Assembly: GCA_030063045.1 (NCBI GenBank)
Contig: JAQSEB010000177.1
Location: forward strand, 62,001 to 126,000
Origin: Pratylenchus scribneri
Lineage: Eukaryota > Nematoda > Chromadorea > Rhabditida > Pratylenchidae
Length of the DNA: 64,000 bases
Direction of reading: 5' to 3'
Shown here: positions 35,059 through 46,600 of the stretch, piece by piece
Layout of the letters: every line of letters starts with the position of its first letter
Position numbering within the stretch: the first letter of the stretch is position 1
The notes under the pieces: generated by a model
The model's database searches: none
Told to the model about the DNA's origin: nothing
Seen by the model: only the letters and a program-made list of their open reading frames with translations
Made by a program: the position numbers and the translations under genes

Positions 35059-37590
35059 ATGTATGTAAAAGCATTTTACCAACATCAGGAAAGTTTAAAA
35101 AGAGTATATGAATGGATGCAAAATCATATTCTTGTCGAGAACGATGATGTTCAAAACTATATGGCCATTATGTATAGAATGAGGCAAAATACGGAAAAGG
35201 CATTGGAACATTATAATTTGATCATTGATGAAAGCAAAATTGATAAGGAATTGGAAAATTATTGCCGACGTCTTGGATATCCTTTCAAGGAAAATGATGC
35301 AATTGATAAAATATTAAATGAAGTGGAAGAAGCAATTTTACAACAAATTCAGTATCGTCTTCTTATTACTTTTCCGACTGATCAACCCGGCCAACAAATT
35401 GTTGATGGACAATTTGGTAAGTATATGTTGCGGCGATTTTGGGAAATTGGCCATTCCCGAGAATTGCTGAGGGAAAAATTGGCCATCAGCATGGCCCGTT
35501 TTGGGGAATCACGGCTTCTAGACATCGTATAGAATCGTGCATGAGTTCATTCTACTCGGCATGGTGGATTAAACCTATGGGCTATGGATAGAGTTAGGGT
35601 TATATCGTTCTGAAATTGAAATTTCATAGACTAAATCGGCCATGCCGAGTCGAAAGAGCCTATTCTCGAGTCTAAATGACACCCAGAAATGGAGATTCCC
35701 TAAATGGGCCAGGAAAACAGGCCATTTCAGGGAATGGCAATGGCCAATTTTCCTCAAATAAACCACAATATATATAATGAATGATTTTAAGAAAACATAA
35801 TATGTCTGTTGAAAATAAATAACCATGTGGAGATGCAATAAGAGATTTTTGTTATTTTTGGCAATTACTCTCGAAAATAAAAATATTGAAAATAATTTAT
35901 TCTTTTCAATTCCCATCCATGTATTGTATTTGTATTCTTATTAAATCATTTTTTATTAAATATTAATTAATTTAATCATTTAATGTTATTAATAGCCAAT
36001 AAAGGAACATCAAGCCAATGGATTCAGCAAACAGGCAACCATCAAAATATTGCCAATAATGAGGGAATATTGAGGAATATGGCTTCGCTCAATGCTCAAC
36101 AATTGGGAGAATCATCGTCACATCAAATGGAGGAAATGGCACCAAATCAATTTCCATTTTATGATGAAGGAAATCATCCGATTGTACAATTTCAAACCCA
36201 ACTGCAAAGATCAACTCTTTCGCATCAGACACAAACCCAAGATTTTGGTGAATTATTTTTTAAACTTTAATGGGATAACAGAACAAAGGATAATCCCCCC
36301 CCCCCCCAATTATAGATTAATAGTGCTGTGCCTTTCGGATTTTATAGCTCCGGCTTCGGCTCCGGGCTCCGACCCTCAAAATTTTTGGCTCCAGCTCCGG
36401 CTCCGGGCTCCAACCGGTCAAATTTTTAGCTCCGGGCTCCGGCTCCAGCTCTGCTCCGACCACCCAAAAATTTTGGCTCCGGCTCCGAGTTCCGACCCTC
36501 AAAATTTTTCGCTCCGGCTCCGCCGAGCCGGAGCTGGAGCCGGAGCTGGCACAGCACTGTAGATTAATAGACATTCCTAAAATATTAATTTTATTATTTT
36601 CTTATTGAAAATAATTTTTTACAAAAAATTACTTTTTTTAATCAAAAAATTATTTTTTACCAACAAAATATTTTGAATTCCAATAAATCAGAAGCCGCTT
36701 TTATAAGATCTCATCGAGATGCATCGAATGGTATATATGTCGGGGCGAAAACTGGAATTCGGCGAAAACTGGAATTTACACACTATTTTCGTCAGAGAAG
36801 CAGAGAAAGTTGGAATTTCGAAAAACTAAGTATAGGGTTGGGGTTAGGGGCTCGGCAGCATGGGATTAGGGTTAGGGGCTAGGGTTAGGTTTGTACTCTG
36901 CTTCTTCGGCGAAATAGTGTGTAAATTCCAGTTTTCGCCGAATTCCAGTTTCCGCCGCAACATATAAAGTGTTAGGCTTTGGCCCAAAATTAAAGTGTTT
37001 AAAACTAAAAATTAGAAATAAGTTTTAAATGGTTTTAATAAAAAACTCAATTCTTTATTAAAAACATGGCACTTTATATAAAATTCGATCCGCTCGATGA
37101 GATCTACCAACTGGTATAACATTTGTAGGGTCTAAGATCGTTTTTTTAATTTATAAGAAATCAAAAACTATTTTGTTGGTAAAGTAAATTTTGTTGGTAA
37201 AAAAAGCCTTTTCTTATTTAAGTCTTTTATTAGCAGCATTAGCGAAATTAATAATTTGATAAAAAAAAATATAATGAGAGCAATGCATTCATTATTTATT
37301 TGATCTTTTGAGGAATTTTATTAATAAAATTTCAGATTATATGCAATTTCTTAGTGCTGACGACGACCAAATCCAGGAAAGATTAGAGAATGCACATGAT
37401 CAGGTCAAATTCATCTAATTAATTAATGAAATACGATTTTTTGTAGGTAAATATTCCGGCAGAAATTAACGAATCCAACGGGAATGAAACATCGAATAGA
37501 AGCGAAAGAATGAGGGGACGAATAACAGCAGGAAATATTGAACAACAAATTGGAGATGGACATGGACGTGGGCAAGAGGCGACACAGTAA
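35059..37590 (+). CDS. Unrecognised four-exon gene, 273 aa, Gln/Asn-rich C-terminal half
   Basis: Exons 35059-35416, 35996-36247, 37336-37403 and 37447-37590 join in phase to 822 nt, with a consensus GTAAGT donor after exon 1. The N-terminal ~120 residues look like a helical domain (runs such as YEWMQNHIL, TEKALEHYNLIIDE, ILNEVEEAILQQIQYRLL), ending FPTDQPGQQ. The remainder is low-complexity and rich in Gln, Asn, Ser and His, with no membrane segment or signal peptide. I do not recognise the family. An upstream exon is possible, because TTTTTAAG just before the ATG is a usable acceptor. If the first intron were retained, the frame would stop at 35532 inside a MITE. Intron 2 (36248-37335) holds two mobile elements. 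Confidence 0.55.
35505..35710. mobile_element. Foldback MITE, family C, copy 1 (in intron 1 of the 35 kb gene)
   Basis: The left arm CACGGCTTCTAGACATCGTATAG and the right arm (GAGTCTAAATGACACCCAGAAATGG, read as the complement) are imperfect inverts. The inner ATGAAATTTCAATTTCAGA-type block is shared with copies at 38770-39239 and 41322-41651. Confidence 0.6.
36323..36559. mobile_element. Word-repeat TIR element, GCTCCGGCTCCG type
   Basis: A 237-bp element made of degenerate GCTCCG words, ending in inverted GTGCTGTGCC / GGCACAGCAC. It is flanked by a perfect 10-bp target-site duplication, TAGATTAATA (36313-36322 and 36560-36569). It lies in intron 2 of the 35 kb gene. Confidence 0.85.
36659..37185. 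mobile_element. Foldback MITE, family B, copy 2, carrying a nested MITE
   Basis: The ends ACCAACAAAATATTTTG and the complement ACCAACAAAATAGTTTTTG, plus AATAAATCAGAAGCCG and CTCATCGAGATGCATCGAATGG, identify family B. A second element, 36736-36964, is inserted inside it, splitting the central ATATA. Confidence 0.75.
36736..36964. mobile_element. MITE, family D (TATGT..GCGAAAACTGG), nested
   Basis: Termini TATGTCGGGGCGAAAACTGG and the complement TATGTTGCGGCGGAAACTGG. A second inverted block, GCGAAAACTGGAATTTACAC, lies just inside. It is bordered by TA, as expected for Tc1/mariner-type insertion. The core contains a TTAGGG-like stretch. A sibling, also in an intron, is at 45885-46119. Confidence 0.8.
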
Positions 37591-38523
37591 CAGCAGCTGA
37601 AAGAAAAATATTCAGAAAGAGGAACATCGGCTGGTACCCAAAAATGATGAAAAAATTTGGATGAAAAAAATTATTTTTATGGAAGTTAATCTTTTTTACA
37701 TATTATCATGATATCATTATTTTATTTTATTTTATTTACTACAATTTATCTACTGATTTTAAACATAAAAGACATTGGGAAATAATTTTTAAAAATGGAT
37801 TTGGGAGAATTTTCCGAGGAAAATCTAAGGGAATTATGCCGGTTGTCATGTGATTTTATATTTATTAAATTCGATTCGATTCAGAATAGGATATCTTACG
37901 GCTTCCGATTGGCTGCAGCAAGCTCAAATTTTTGGCCTAATAAATTGGCATCGGTGAGGCCAGTTTTTGCTTTATAATTGATCATAAACTGAACCATTAT
38001 AATTTTTCCTTCATCAAAAATTTTGTTGTCAATCATTTTAAATTGTTTGGAATTTAACCATGCCATTTTTAATAAAAATGCAATGTTAAATGAAAAAAAA
38101 ATTTAGAATAAAAATGGAGGATATATTCATATAATATTTAGAAATATTTTAACATTTATAAAGATGAATTTACGATCAATTTGTCAATATGAGTGCGCCG
38201 AAAATTAAATAGGCTCTATAATCTATATAATGAACGGGAAATTCCTCTTTTGTGTTGAATCGAGAATGGTTGGAGGTATTATTATGGTTTTAAAACTTTG
38301 AAATTAACAAGAAAAAGGATCATTCAAATGGCAAAATAAAGGAATTTTCACATTCCAAATTCGGCATTTTATTTGCCTTCATTTGATAATAAAATTACAA
38401 ATAAAATTCAAAATATCAATTTAAAAAATAAATTTAATCAAATTATGCCATACAAATAATATTCAAATATTAGTCAATGTCAATTTAAAAAATAAATTTA
38501 ATCAAATTATGCAGTCATATTCA
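37591..38523. other. Intergenic; one isolated exon-like frame at 37795-37959
   Basis: An ATG at 37795 opens a frame (MDLGEFSEENLRELCRLSCD...) that reaches a good donor, GCATCG|GTGAGG, at 37959/37960. No following exon could be found before the receptor gene on the opposite strand. It may be the first exon of a lost or unrecognised gene. The rest is AT-rich with a short direct repeat (CAATTTAAAAAATAAATTTAA near 38418 and 38480). Confidence 0.3.
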
Positions 38524-41230
38524 TTATTTATTCTTATTCATATTCCATTGTGCTTGAAGTTGGTTGAAATGAATGAGAGCATATTCGCTTGCATTTTTGG
38601 AATTTGTTGATTCCAGAATTGTTCTTTTTTTGCATCTACTGACGAATTGCACAAATCTAATGTAGACAATGGCAGTGATTGGATAATAGGTGGAAAGCAA
38701 CTGGAATTTGGGTTTTTTGTATTTAAAATAACCGATAATAAGTATTGGAAATTAATAAAATTCCGCCCGGGCTAGTGAATTTTAGAAGATGTCATACAGA
38801 CTCGAGATTAATTCGATTCAGCAAGGTCGATTTCCTATATGAAATTTCAATTCCAGACCAGTTTAGGGGTTAAGCGTGTTAGGGATTAGGTCGCTAGGTG
38901 GGATAGGAATCTGTACTTGTCAGTAGTCAGTTATACGGGTGCACATTTGAAAAATTCTTATTCTATTACTCATATTTGATTGTGAAAACGATGAAAAAAC
39001 ATGATTTTAGGTGATTTTAGGGTAGACCAATTTTAAGAGTAACTTGAGGTAATTTTGGTGAGAAAAAAATCTCCATACGGTTAACCGACAAACATCTAGG
39101 AATCTAGCTGAAAGTGTTTCCAAACAAGCACTTATCCGTCTAAAATTAAAATTTCATATAGTAAATCGATCCTGCCAAATTGAATGAGACTATTCTCCAT
39201 TCTGTACGAAACATAGAAACTGAGATTTTCAAAATTAGCTTGTCCTGCTGGCCCCTAGCAAATTCCGTAATTCGCCAATTTCCAATATTCGCTGCAATAC
39301 CAAATTGGCGAGGCCATAATAGAAAAGGAAATCATTTGTGCTGAGCGTTGATTTCATGACGCGAAGTAAAATGATCGACGCTTGATAGAGTGCATAGAGG
39401 AATGCATACAGAACATCCAATGGGAATATCAGGCGCATTGTCAGTGCATTCTCATTGAGCTGATAATTTCGGCTTAGGCTATATTGTTGCGAAGTTTTAT
39501 TGCCCAGACACAAATGTTTGTTCATAATTGTAATTCGCCAGTCCATATAGGCGGTGAAAAGATTGAGGAAAAAAACAAAAATGTAGACATAATTTATTAA
39601 TTGATTGCTATATTGATTGGACAAAATCATGGATGGACGAAGTGGATTTGCACGCATTTCGGGATCCATGAATGCGGCCACAATGATGAATGCCATATAG
39701 GCAATGGAAATTAGCCACTGTGAAAATTGGGAAACATATTTTCTCATTTCAAAATATCCCACCCACCAGCAGGGATGGTATGGATTTTCGATTTACTTCG
39801 TTCTGGTTCGAATCGATTGCGATTTTCGAAAAATTTTTGGCCCCTCAAACGATTTTCAAAAAATTTTTGATCCTCCGATGAAATTTTGGTCATTTTTGGG
39901 ATGGAAATTTCGATTGCCATTTCGAAAAATTTTTTGTCCCTCAAAATTATGATTTTCAAAAATTTCTGACCCAGCAAAATTTCCATTTTCAAAAAATTTT
40001 TGACCCAACGAAATTTCCATTTTTGTTTTTCGAAAAATTTTTAACCCTCAGAAATTTCGATTTTTCTGAGACATCCATCCCATCCCTGATTCCATTATTT
40101 AAACCAGCCCACAATGGAAATGGCCATCCAAATGCCAAATTTTTGTCCTTCATTTTCGTATTTGTCTGCTAAAAATGTTGCTCGGAATCTTTCGGCCATT
40201 ATGCAAAAATGGAAAGCCGGATAGGCAACGGAAAACATGAAATTAGGAGAAACGAAAATGGCAACGATGGGCAAAGGTGTAAGAAGATCGCAAGGATGTT
40301 TATAGGTGAAATAGGCGTACTAATAAAAAAAAATAAATTTTATGCTGCTTATGAACTTTGTATCCTCTTTTTGGGTCAATTAGAGGAAAGTGATGGGTCC
40401 CTCGTCCGGTGTCATCTGCCCAATTGGCAAATGGCAGTACAAATGTGGTCATGTCCACAATGGTACAAATGTGGGCCAATTCGATTCCTAATAAATCAGA
40501 AGCCGGTTTTAGAGCCTACAATCATTATACCATTTTGTAGATCTCATCGAGACGCATCGATTGGTATATAATTTGTCATGGTTTAATCCAAAATAAATGG
40601 TATTAAACCTTTTTTCCAATTTTTAGTTTTGTACTCTTTTATTTTGGATTAAACCATGACAAAATATATACCAATCGATGCGTCTCGATGAGATCTAGAA
40701 AATGGTATAGGTTTGTAGGGTTTTAAACCGTTTTCTGATTTATTAGGAGTCGAAATGGCCCACATTTGTACCATTGTGGATATTATCACATTTATACTAT
40801 TATGGAGATAACCGAGCATCGGGTCCCTCTATGGATTAAGGGGTACCCTTAATTTTTTCTTTCTCAACAAAAAAAGAGGATACAATACAAAGTATATAAA
40901 TATCGATTTTTTAATGATTGTGGAAAAGAACATACGCTTAGTTTGATGCCATTAAGCATACTCATAAAATTGCCAAAAAATACAGCCGCAATCAAATTGG
41001 AAAAAAGAACCTTTTGAGAATGATAGATCAATTATTGGGATGAAATTGAACATTTTTGTACTAACCAACAAATTGCCGTGAATTGCAATTCGATTGCGAA
41101 AATAAATAATTAACAACACGATAATGGCAATGAATGTAATAGTTTGTGGGATTAATGCAATAGAATTGATGAAAATAGCCCCAAGCAGGTTCACTTCAGC
41201 CATAGCACAAATTTTTTCGGTTTCATTCAT
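38524..41230 (-). CDS. Seven-transmembrane chemoreceptor, nematode Sra/Sre-type, 346 aa
   Basis: Exons 41230-41066, 41010-40936, 40319-40113, 39717-39301 and 38700-38524 are all phase 0 and total 1041 nt. Seven hydrophobic segments are visible. TM1 is in exon 1 (about residues 17-45). TM2 is in exon 2 (SNLIAAVFFGNFMSML). TM3 in exon 3 is followed by MAERFRATFLADKYE, the ER..AT....YE signature of nematode Sra/Sre-group receptors. TM4 spans the exon 3/4 junction, TM5 and TM6 are in exon 4, and TM7 in exon 5 reads LLSTYYPITAIVYIRF. The intracellular YSLSRNYQLNEN block before TM6 is also typical of this group. Such receptors signal through G proteins in sensory neurons; the ligand is unknown. If the exon 4 donor is ignored, the frame continues to a stop at 39235. 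Intron 2 holds a family B MITE, intron 3 a word-repeat element, and intron 4 a family C MITE. Confidence 0.85.
38770..39239. mobile_element. Foldback MITE, family C, copy 2 (in receptor intron 4)
   Basis: The left part holds GCTAGTGAATTTTAGAAGAT and TCCTATATGAAATTTCAATT. The right part holds their complements near 39140-39239, ending TTTTCAAAATTAGC. The core contains TTAGGG-like words. A stop codon for the read-through version of receptor exon 4 lies in the element's end. Confidence 0.65.
39771..40088. mobile_element. Word-repeat TIR element, CGAAAAATTTTTGACCC type (in receptor intron 3)
   Basis: Nine or so degenerate copies of TTTTCGAAAAATTTTTGRCCC, alternating with AAATTTCGATT, lie between terminal inverts AGGGATGGTATGGAT and ATCCATCCCATCCCT. 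No target-site duplication could be fixed. The intron is about 395 bp, almost all of it this element. Confidence 0.65.
40404..40820. mobile_element. Family B MITE, copy 3, with 9-bp target-site duplication
   Basis: A 417-bp foldback in intron 2 of the receptor gene. It is flanked by the perfect 9-bp direct repeat GGGTCCCTC (40395-40403 and 40821-40829). Sub-terminal GTACAAATGTGGG / CCCACATTTGTAC repeats and the central GACGCATCGATTGG...CCAATCGATGCGTC palindrome are its marks. The 9-bp duplication is characteristic of Mutator-like elements. Confidence 0.85.
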
Positions 41231-41321
41231 CTAAAATGGTGATTAAAATTGAATTTATGGAATCGAAGAGATGAATAGAAAGGAATAAGTTCTATTGATA
41301 AATATTTATATATATATAGAG

Positions 41322-41651
41322 AATATTGGAAATTAGCGATTTCCGAAATTCATTTGAAGCCTGTGGTATCGAATTTTGGAAATCTCGGCTTCTAGGTGTC
41401 ATATAGATACAAGAATAGACTCATTTGACTCCGCATAGTTGATTTACTATATGAAATTTCAATTTCAGACATTTTCCACCAGCCTTTCCACTTACAGCGC
41501 CCTAAAAATGGCCCTAACCCTTAACCTGTTTGAAATTTCAAATAGTAAATAGAGGGTGCTGAGTCGAAGTAGCTTATTAAGAAGCCGAGATTTCCAAAAT
41601 TCGCTAGCCTAAGTGCCTAAGAAATTTCAGAATTCACTAATTTCCAATATT
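41322..41651. mobile_element. Foldback MITE, family C, copy 3
   Basis: The ends AATATTGGAAATTAGCGATT and the complement AATATTGGAAATTAGTGAAT, with an inner pair TTTTGGAAATCTCGGCTTCT, make an almost full-length foldback just upstream of the receptor gene. Related to 35505-35710 and 38770-39239. Confidence 0.75.
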
Positions 41652-43030
41652 ATCTGTGACATATCAAATATCAACGGGAATTAATGAGAATACAAGCCAA
41701 TTAAAATAAATCACAGAAGCGTAAATTTGGAAAGTTTATATGGACTTCTCATTAGCAAAAAAAAAGAAGGAAATAGCAAAAAGGTAAACAAGTTGAGTTG
41801 AGCTAATCCATCACTAATAACAAATTAATACAAAAATTAATAAGCATTTGTGGAGTATTTTCCACTGGAATTCCAATTAAAATAAGATGCCTCTGACGAA
41901 GGTGAATATTCGATATTCATTAGAATATCTTTTTATTCAGTAAACATCAATACAAATTTTAATTAGGCTTTGTTTTACTTTTAAATTGCGTGACATTCTA
42001 GAAATGTCCTTTTTGAAGCAATGAACTTATTTTAATGTTGAATTTAACGAATGATCGTTGAACATTATAAAATGAATGGATAAATATTGGCTCGAAAAAA
42101 TTAAAGAAAAACATGAAATTTACTTTCATAGTTCAAATGAAATAGATTGATTGGAATTTAAAATCCGAGAAAAAAAAGATGTAAAAATATACGGATTTAT
42201 TTTTTGTATAAATCTATCAATTAAAATTCAATTTTTGTTAAAATGTATTAGTTGCTGGAACATTTAATAGAATTTGAAATAATAAATCAGTTGAATTTAT
42301 AAAATTTCATAATTTTAATATGACATTTTTCTTACATTTTTCAAGGTTCCACTTATTCAGAAATTAAATTTAAAATGACAAAAAAATGAGAGAAAAATAT
42401 TTTAAAATGAATTTTTAAATTTCGAATTTTTTCAAAAATATTTCATTATTCATCGATTAATTCATGAACTCATATTTTTAGCAAATTTGCAGAACCCAAC
42501 CGAATATTCGATAAAAGGCCCAGGGGCAATTAATGGAGAAAATTCCACAAAGAACATTTTCTCTTCTCTAAATTTGAGGTCATAGGTCAAAGACAAAGCC
42601 AACAGCAGAAAATGCCCCAAATGCGCAGCAAATTTCACTTTTAGTATTTCCCATTTTCCCTTCTTCAACCAATCAAAAATATTTCTCTAAAAAATTATTT
42701 CCTATAATCAATTTTGTAAATATATGGATTCTCAATTAGTCTCATTCATTCATGAAGGAAATAATTATCCTAAAAAAGATTACTAAATAACTAATTTGAT
42801 TAAAATCCTGAAATTTTATGCCATAAAAAAACTCGAAAGACATTTCCTGACTAAAGAAATAATAAATAATTTTCTTAATTAGTGAAAATGAAATTAATTT
42901 TGAGAGACACCAAATTGGTCTAAAACTTAAATACCTATTATGATATACTTTTTTGAAATAAATTAGTCTTATTAGGCTCTCACAGAGAGTCCCAAAGGGA
43001 ATTACCCATAATCCCATAACATATACTCTA
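41652..43030. other. Intergenic between receptor and oligopeptidase, no gene seen
   Basis: Plain AT-rich sequence. The open frames at 42462-42668 and 42742-43017 (minus) show no start context, splice partner or family motif and are not accepted. Confidence 0.5.
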
Positions 43031-43039
43031 TGAAAAACG

Positions 43040-43428
43040 CGGTGGGGGACGTTTCATCCCCGCCGGTTCATAGCCAGCTACATTTGACGAGTCATAACTC
43101 AGCAAAGAAGAAACCGTTTGAGCCAATCTTGGTATCATTGAATAGAGCTATTTAAGCTTTATTAAATGGTATAGAGTAATATGTGAAAAGTTGAATATTC
43201 GCTTAATTACAAGCTTCTAAATAGGGAAATGGCGACTTTTATCCAGTTTTTCGACTTTAAGCCACTCAAATTTTGATTATTCGATAAAACTTTATTTACT
43301 ATTGAATAGATCTCGAATAGAGCTGTCCAATGATACCAAGATTGTCTCAAACGGTTTCTTCTTTGCTGAGTTATGACTCGTCAAAAGTGGCTGGCAATGA
43401 AACGGCGGGGATGAAACGGCCCCCTCCG
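43040..43428. mobile_element. Long-TIR foldback element with 9-bp target-site duplication
   Basis: About 90 bp of inverted repeat at each end: GGACGTTTCATCCCCGCCGG at the left, GGCCGTTTCATCCCCGCCG as the complement at the right, then AGCAAAGAAGAAACCGTTTG on both sides. The perfect direct repeat TGAAAAACG flanks it (43031-43039 and 43429-43437). A C-run and CA microsatellite follow at 43460-43490. No coding capacity. Confidence 0.9.
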
Positions 43429-43636
43429 TGAAAAACGGTGCCTCTTAATTATTTATCATCCCCCCCCCCCCCCACACACACACACACACCAAAATTACCT
43501 TAAATTACCCCAAAATTGGCCAACATAACACTAAAATAACCTAATATCATATTTTTCATCTTACAAGTAATAATATAATGTCAAATATAATTAATAATAA
43601 TTGTAAATGTTTAAAAGTTTATTTATTTTAAGAGAT

Positions 43637-46600
43637 ATGTCATATAAAAAAGAGACGAAATTGTATACATATCATGGATACGGGGTAAATCCTTTTAAAA
43701 ATTGAATTAACTGATTTTTGAAAGATGTATTTTTTTTAATCATTTAAAAAGGAATTTTTAATTCTCTATGATTTCTTTCAGATTGAAGATCATTTTGCCA
43801 TGTTTGATGATGAAAAATCGCCCGAATTTTTGGAAATGGTTGCAAAATTAAACGAAGAAACTGAAACATTTTGTTCTGAAGCAAAGGATGATGAAATGGA
43901 ATTTATCCAAACAGAATTGACAAAATTCAAAGAAATGGATTCAAAAATTCCAATAGGTATCGGCTTTTGTGGGAGTCAAAGTGACAAACTTTTCACATTT
44001 AATGAAAGGTGAGTGATATCTGATATCTCTATAATATATATGGAAGAAAAAATACTTAAAATTATAGTTAAGTGTATTTTAAAAATGCCGGAAATAATGA
44101 AATTTTCAATAAATTATCCTTTAAATTCTCAAACCTTATTACAAATTCCTCTTCAAGGTGTATCGATTTTTGCTAATAAGGGAATTTTTAGTCTCCATGC
44201 TTTACATTTAATGCTAAATTTGCTTTAAAATAAATAAGAAAATCAGTCCAAACTTTTTATTAGTTCAAATTATGCTATTCAATTCATATTGTTTCTGGAT
44301 TTATGTCAAACAAATATACATAAATTTAATACTTATCAAAAATATTTAAATAGGCAGAATAAATTCTTTGAAAAAATAATTTTCTTCAAAGTATCATATA
44401 ATTTATTATTTTATTAATTTCAAAATTATTTGAGTAATTCTTTATGCATTTTTGCCAACATCACATATATTTTGTTGAAAATTTTTATATAAAATTTCAG
44501 AAAAATGTACGAAATTATAATCAAGGTAACACATTTTTCAAACTGTACTGAAATCAATGACAATAATTACATCGTGAATTTTGTTTATAAAGAAATTTTG
44601 AATTTGGATTTGATTTTGGACAACCATGAAAATAATGATCAATATTTTATTTCCAATGTATTTTGGGCAAATTCTGGAAACAATTTTGCACTTTTAATTG
44701 GAAAAAATGATAGAAATAATAAAGAAGGATGGACAATTTTGATAGTAAGCATTTACATTTCCAATTAAATTTTTGTAATTTTTAATATTTAATTTTCAGT
44801 TCAATCTTCCAGTAAATAATATAAATAACTTGGAAGAATCACCGCCGCCTAATTATTATTTCCTTAAAAATGTTAAGCCGGATTCATTTGTTAAGTGGAG
44901 TCCAAATGATGAAGGAATATTCTACATGGTGGTTTCTTTGATTTTATATATTTAGGACAATATATTTGGAATGAATGCCAAATTAATAAAAAAAAATGGA
45001 ATAATTTCCCCCAAAATTTTTCTCATTGAAAAATCATCATTTTTTGAGGCCATAAAACTAATCTAAATAATACCACTTTTTTGACACTATTGTGCCAAAA
45101 GTCAAACTATAAAATGATATTAAACTTTTCTATTCCTAAGCCCTTCGATTTTATTATGGCCAAATTGCTTAATTTATGGTCCCAAAAATATTAATTTATA
45201 GATAAATTAATATTTCTCCTTAAATATTATTTTATAGGCACCTATAAAGAATGCTGACAATGCAATTGGAAAAGATGAAAATGAATATTTTCTATATTTC
45301 CATATATTACATACAAAACAATGCGACAATTTGATGATTAAATTCAACTATGAGGAAGATGGGGAAATCGAAAAATGTCCAATGAAAAGGTAAATCATAA
45401 AAATTTCCTATTTTTTGTTTAAAAACATTGAAATTTATAAATATTTATTTAATTTTATTAAGGCCATGTTTATATAGTATTTATACAAAATTTCTTCTTA
45501 ATACCTTTGACAAAGTTTCTTTTATCAAAAAAATTAATGGTATTTTTTTTTAAATATTTTTTTTTGATAAAACTTTTTTCTGTGATCAAATTTCAAATAA
45601 CATGAGCAAACTGTGTCTCACTTTCATGAAAATAAAAAGTCAAAACTTTCGCCAAAGTTTTATTAATTCAATAGGAAATTAAACCACCTTTAGCACAACG
45701 GGTAAACATTTAGTTTTATATGGAGGTCTTGGGTTCGAATCCCAGTAGCGACAAATGATTAATTATGATAAAATGGAAAAAGACGAGATGAGAGAGTGCA
45801 AATCAAAAAGAAAATTTCAACTTTTTTGAAATTTGATTATAGAAAAAATTCTTTTGACAAAGATTTTTCATCAAAGAAAGTATATATGTTGCAGGAGAAA
45901 CTGAAATTCAGGAGAAATTGAAATCTCCTAGGAGAAATTGAAATTTCTCTAACTGTCTGCCACACTCTACACTCACCTTTTCTTCCTTTCTTTATATTCC
46001 CTATGTGACACTCACTTTTTTCTGTTTCTCTAACCAAAAAAGTGAGAAATAGTGTGTTAATTTCAATTTCTCCTAGGAGATTTCAATTTCTCCTGAATTT
46101 CAGTTTCTACTACGACATAAATATGACCTAAAATGAATATTTTTCAGTGAACATTTTCTATACAAGAATTATTTATTTCCTTACAATCTCTTTTATGGCA
46201 TAAAATTTCGGGAAACACCTTCATTGTTGTCATATGAAGATATTGAGAATGAATGTGAGAATGCCGAATTTCAACCTTATCTTTATGAATTACTTAACAA
46301 AGCAACATTCGAAGTATGAAATTTTTCGATATTTAAGGGAATTTTAAATTCTAATTTGTCGCAAAAAATACTGAGATTTCCTAATGGTATCGGAAATATG
46401 AAACAAAAAGAACATTTATTTTAAATTTTGTTTCAGTTTTGTGGTTTTGATCCATTGAACCAAACAGAGGATTTTTATTATGTGCGAACCAATCACAACG
46501 CTCCAATGTGGAAATTGATAAAAATTTCCTTGCATTCAGTCAATCAACGTGATCCAAATTGTTGGCAAACAATAATTGCAGAAAATGAAACGAAGGTATT

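Noticed and set aside
36092..36562. A 156-codon frame rich in Pro, Ala, Gly and Ser
   Set aside because: It reads through the GCTCCG word-repeat element in intron 2 of another gene; the composition is that of the repeat.
39235..39300. Chemoreceptor ending at the stop codon at 39235, supplied by a MITE
   Set aside because: A phase-0 donor after 39301 and an exon at 38700-38524 restore TM7 and a family-like tail, so the stop is most likely intronic.
45682..45754. A second functional tRNA gene
   Set aside because: Only the T-arm is convincing; the acceptor and anticodon stems do not close.
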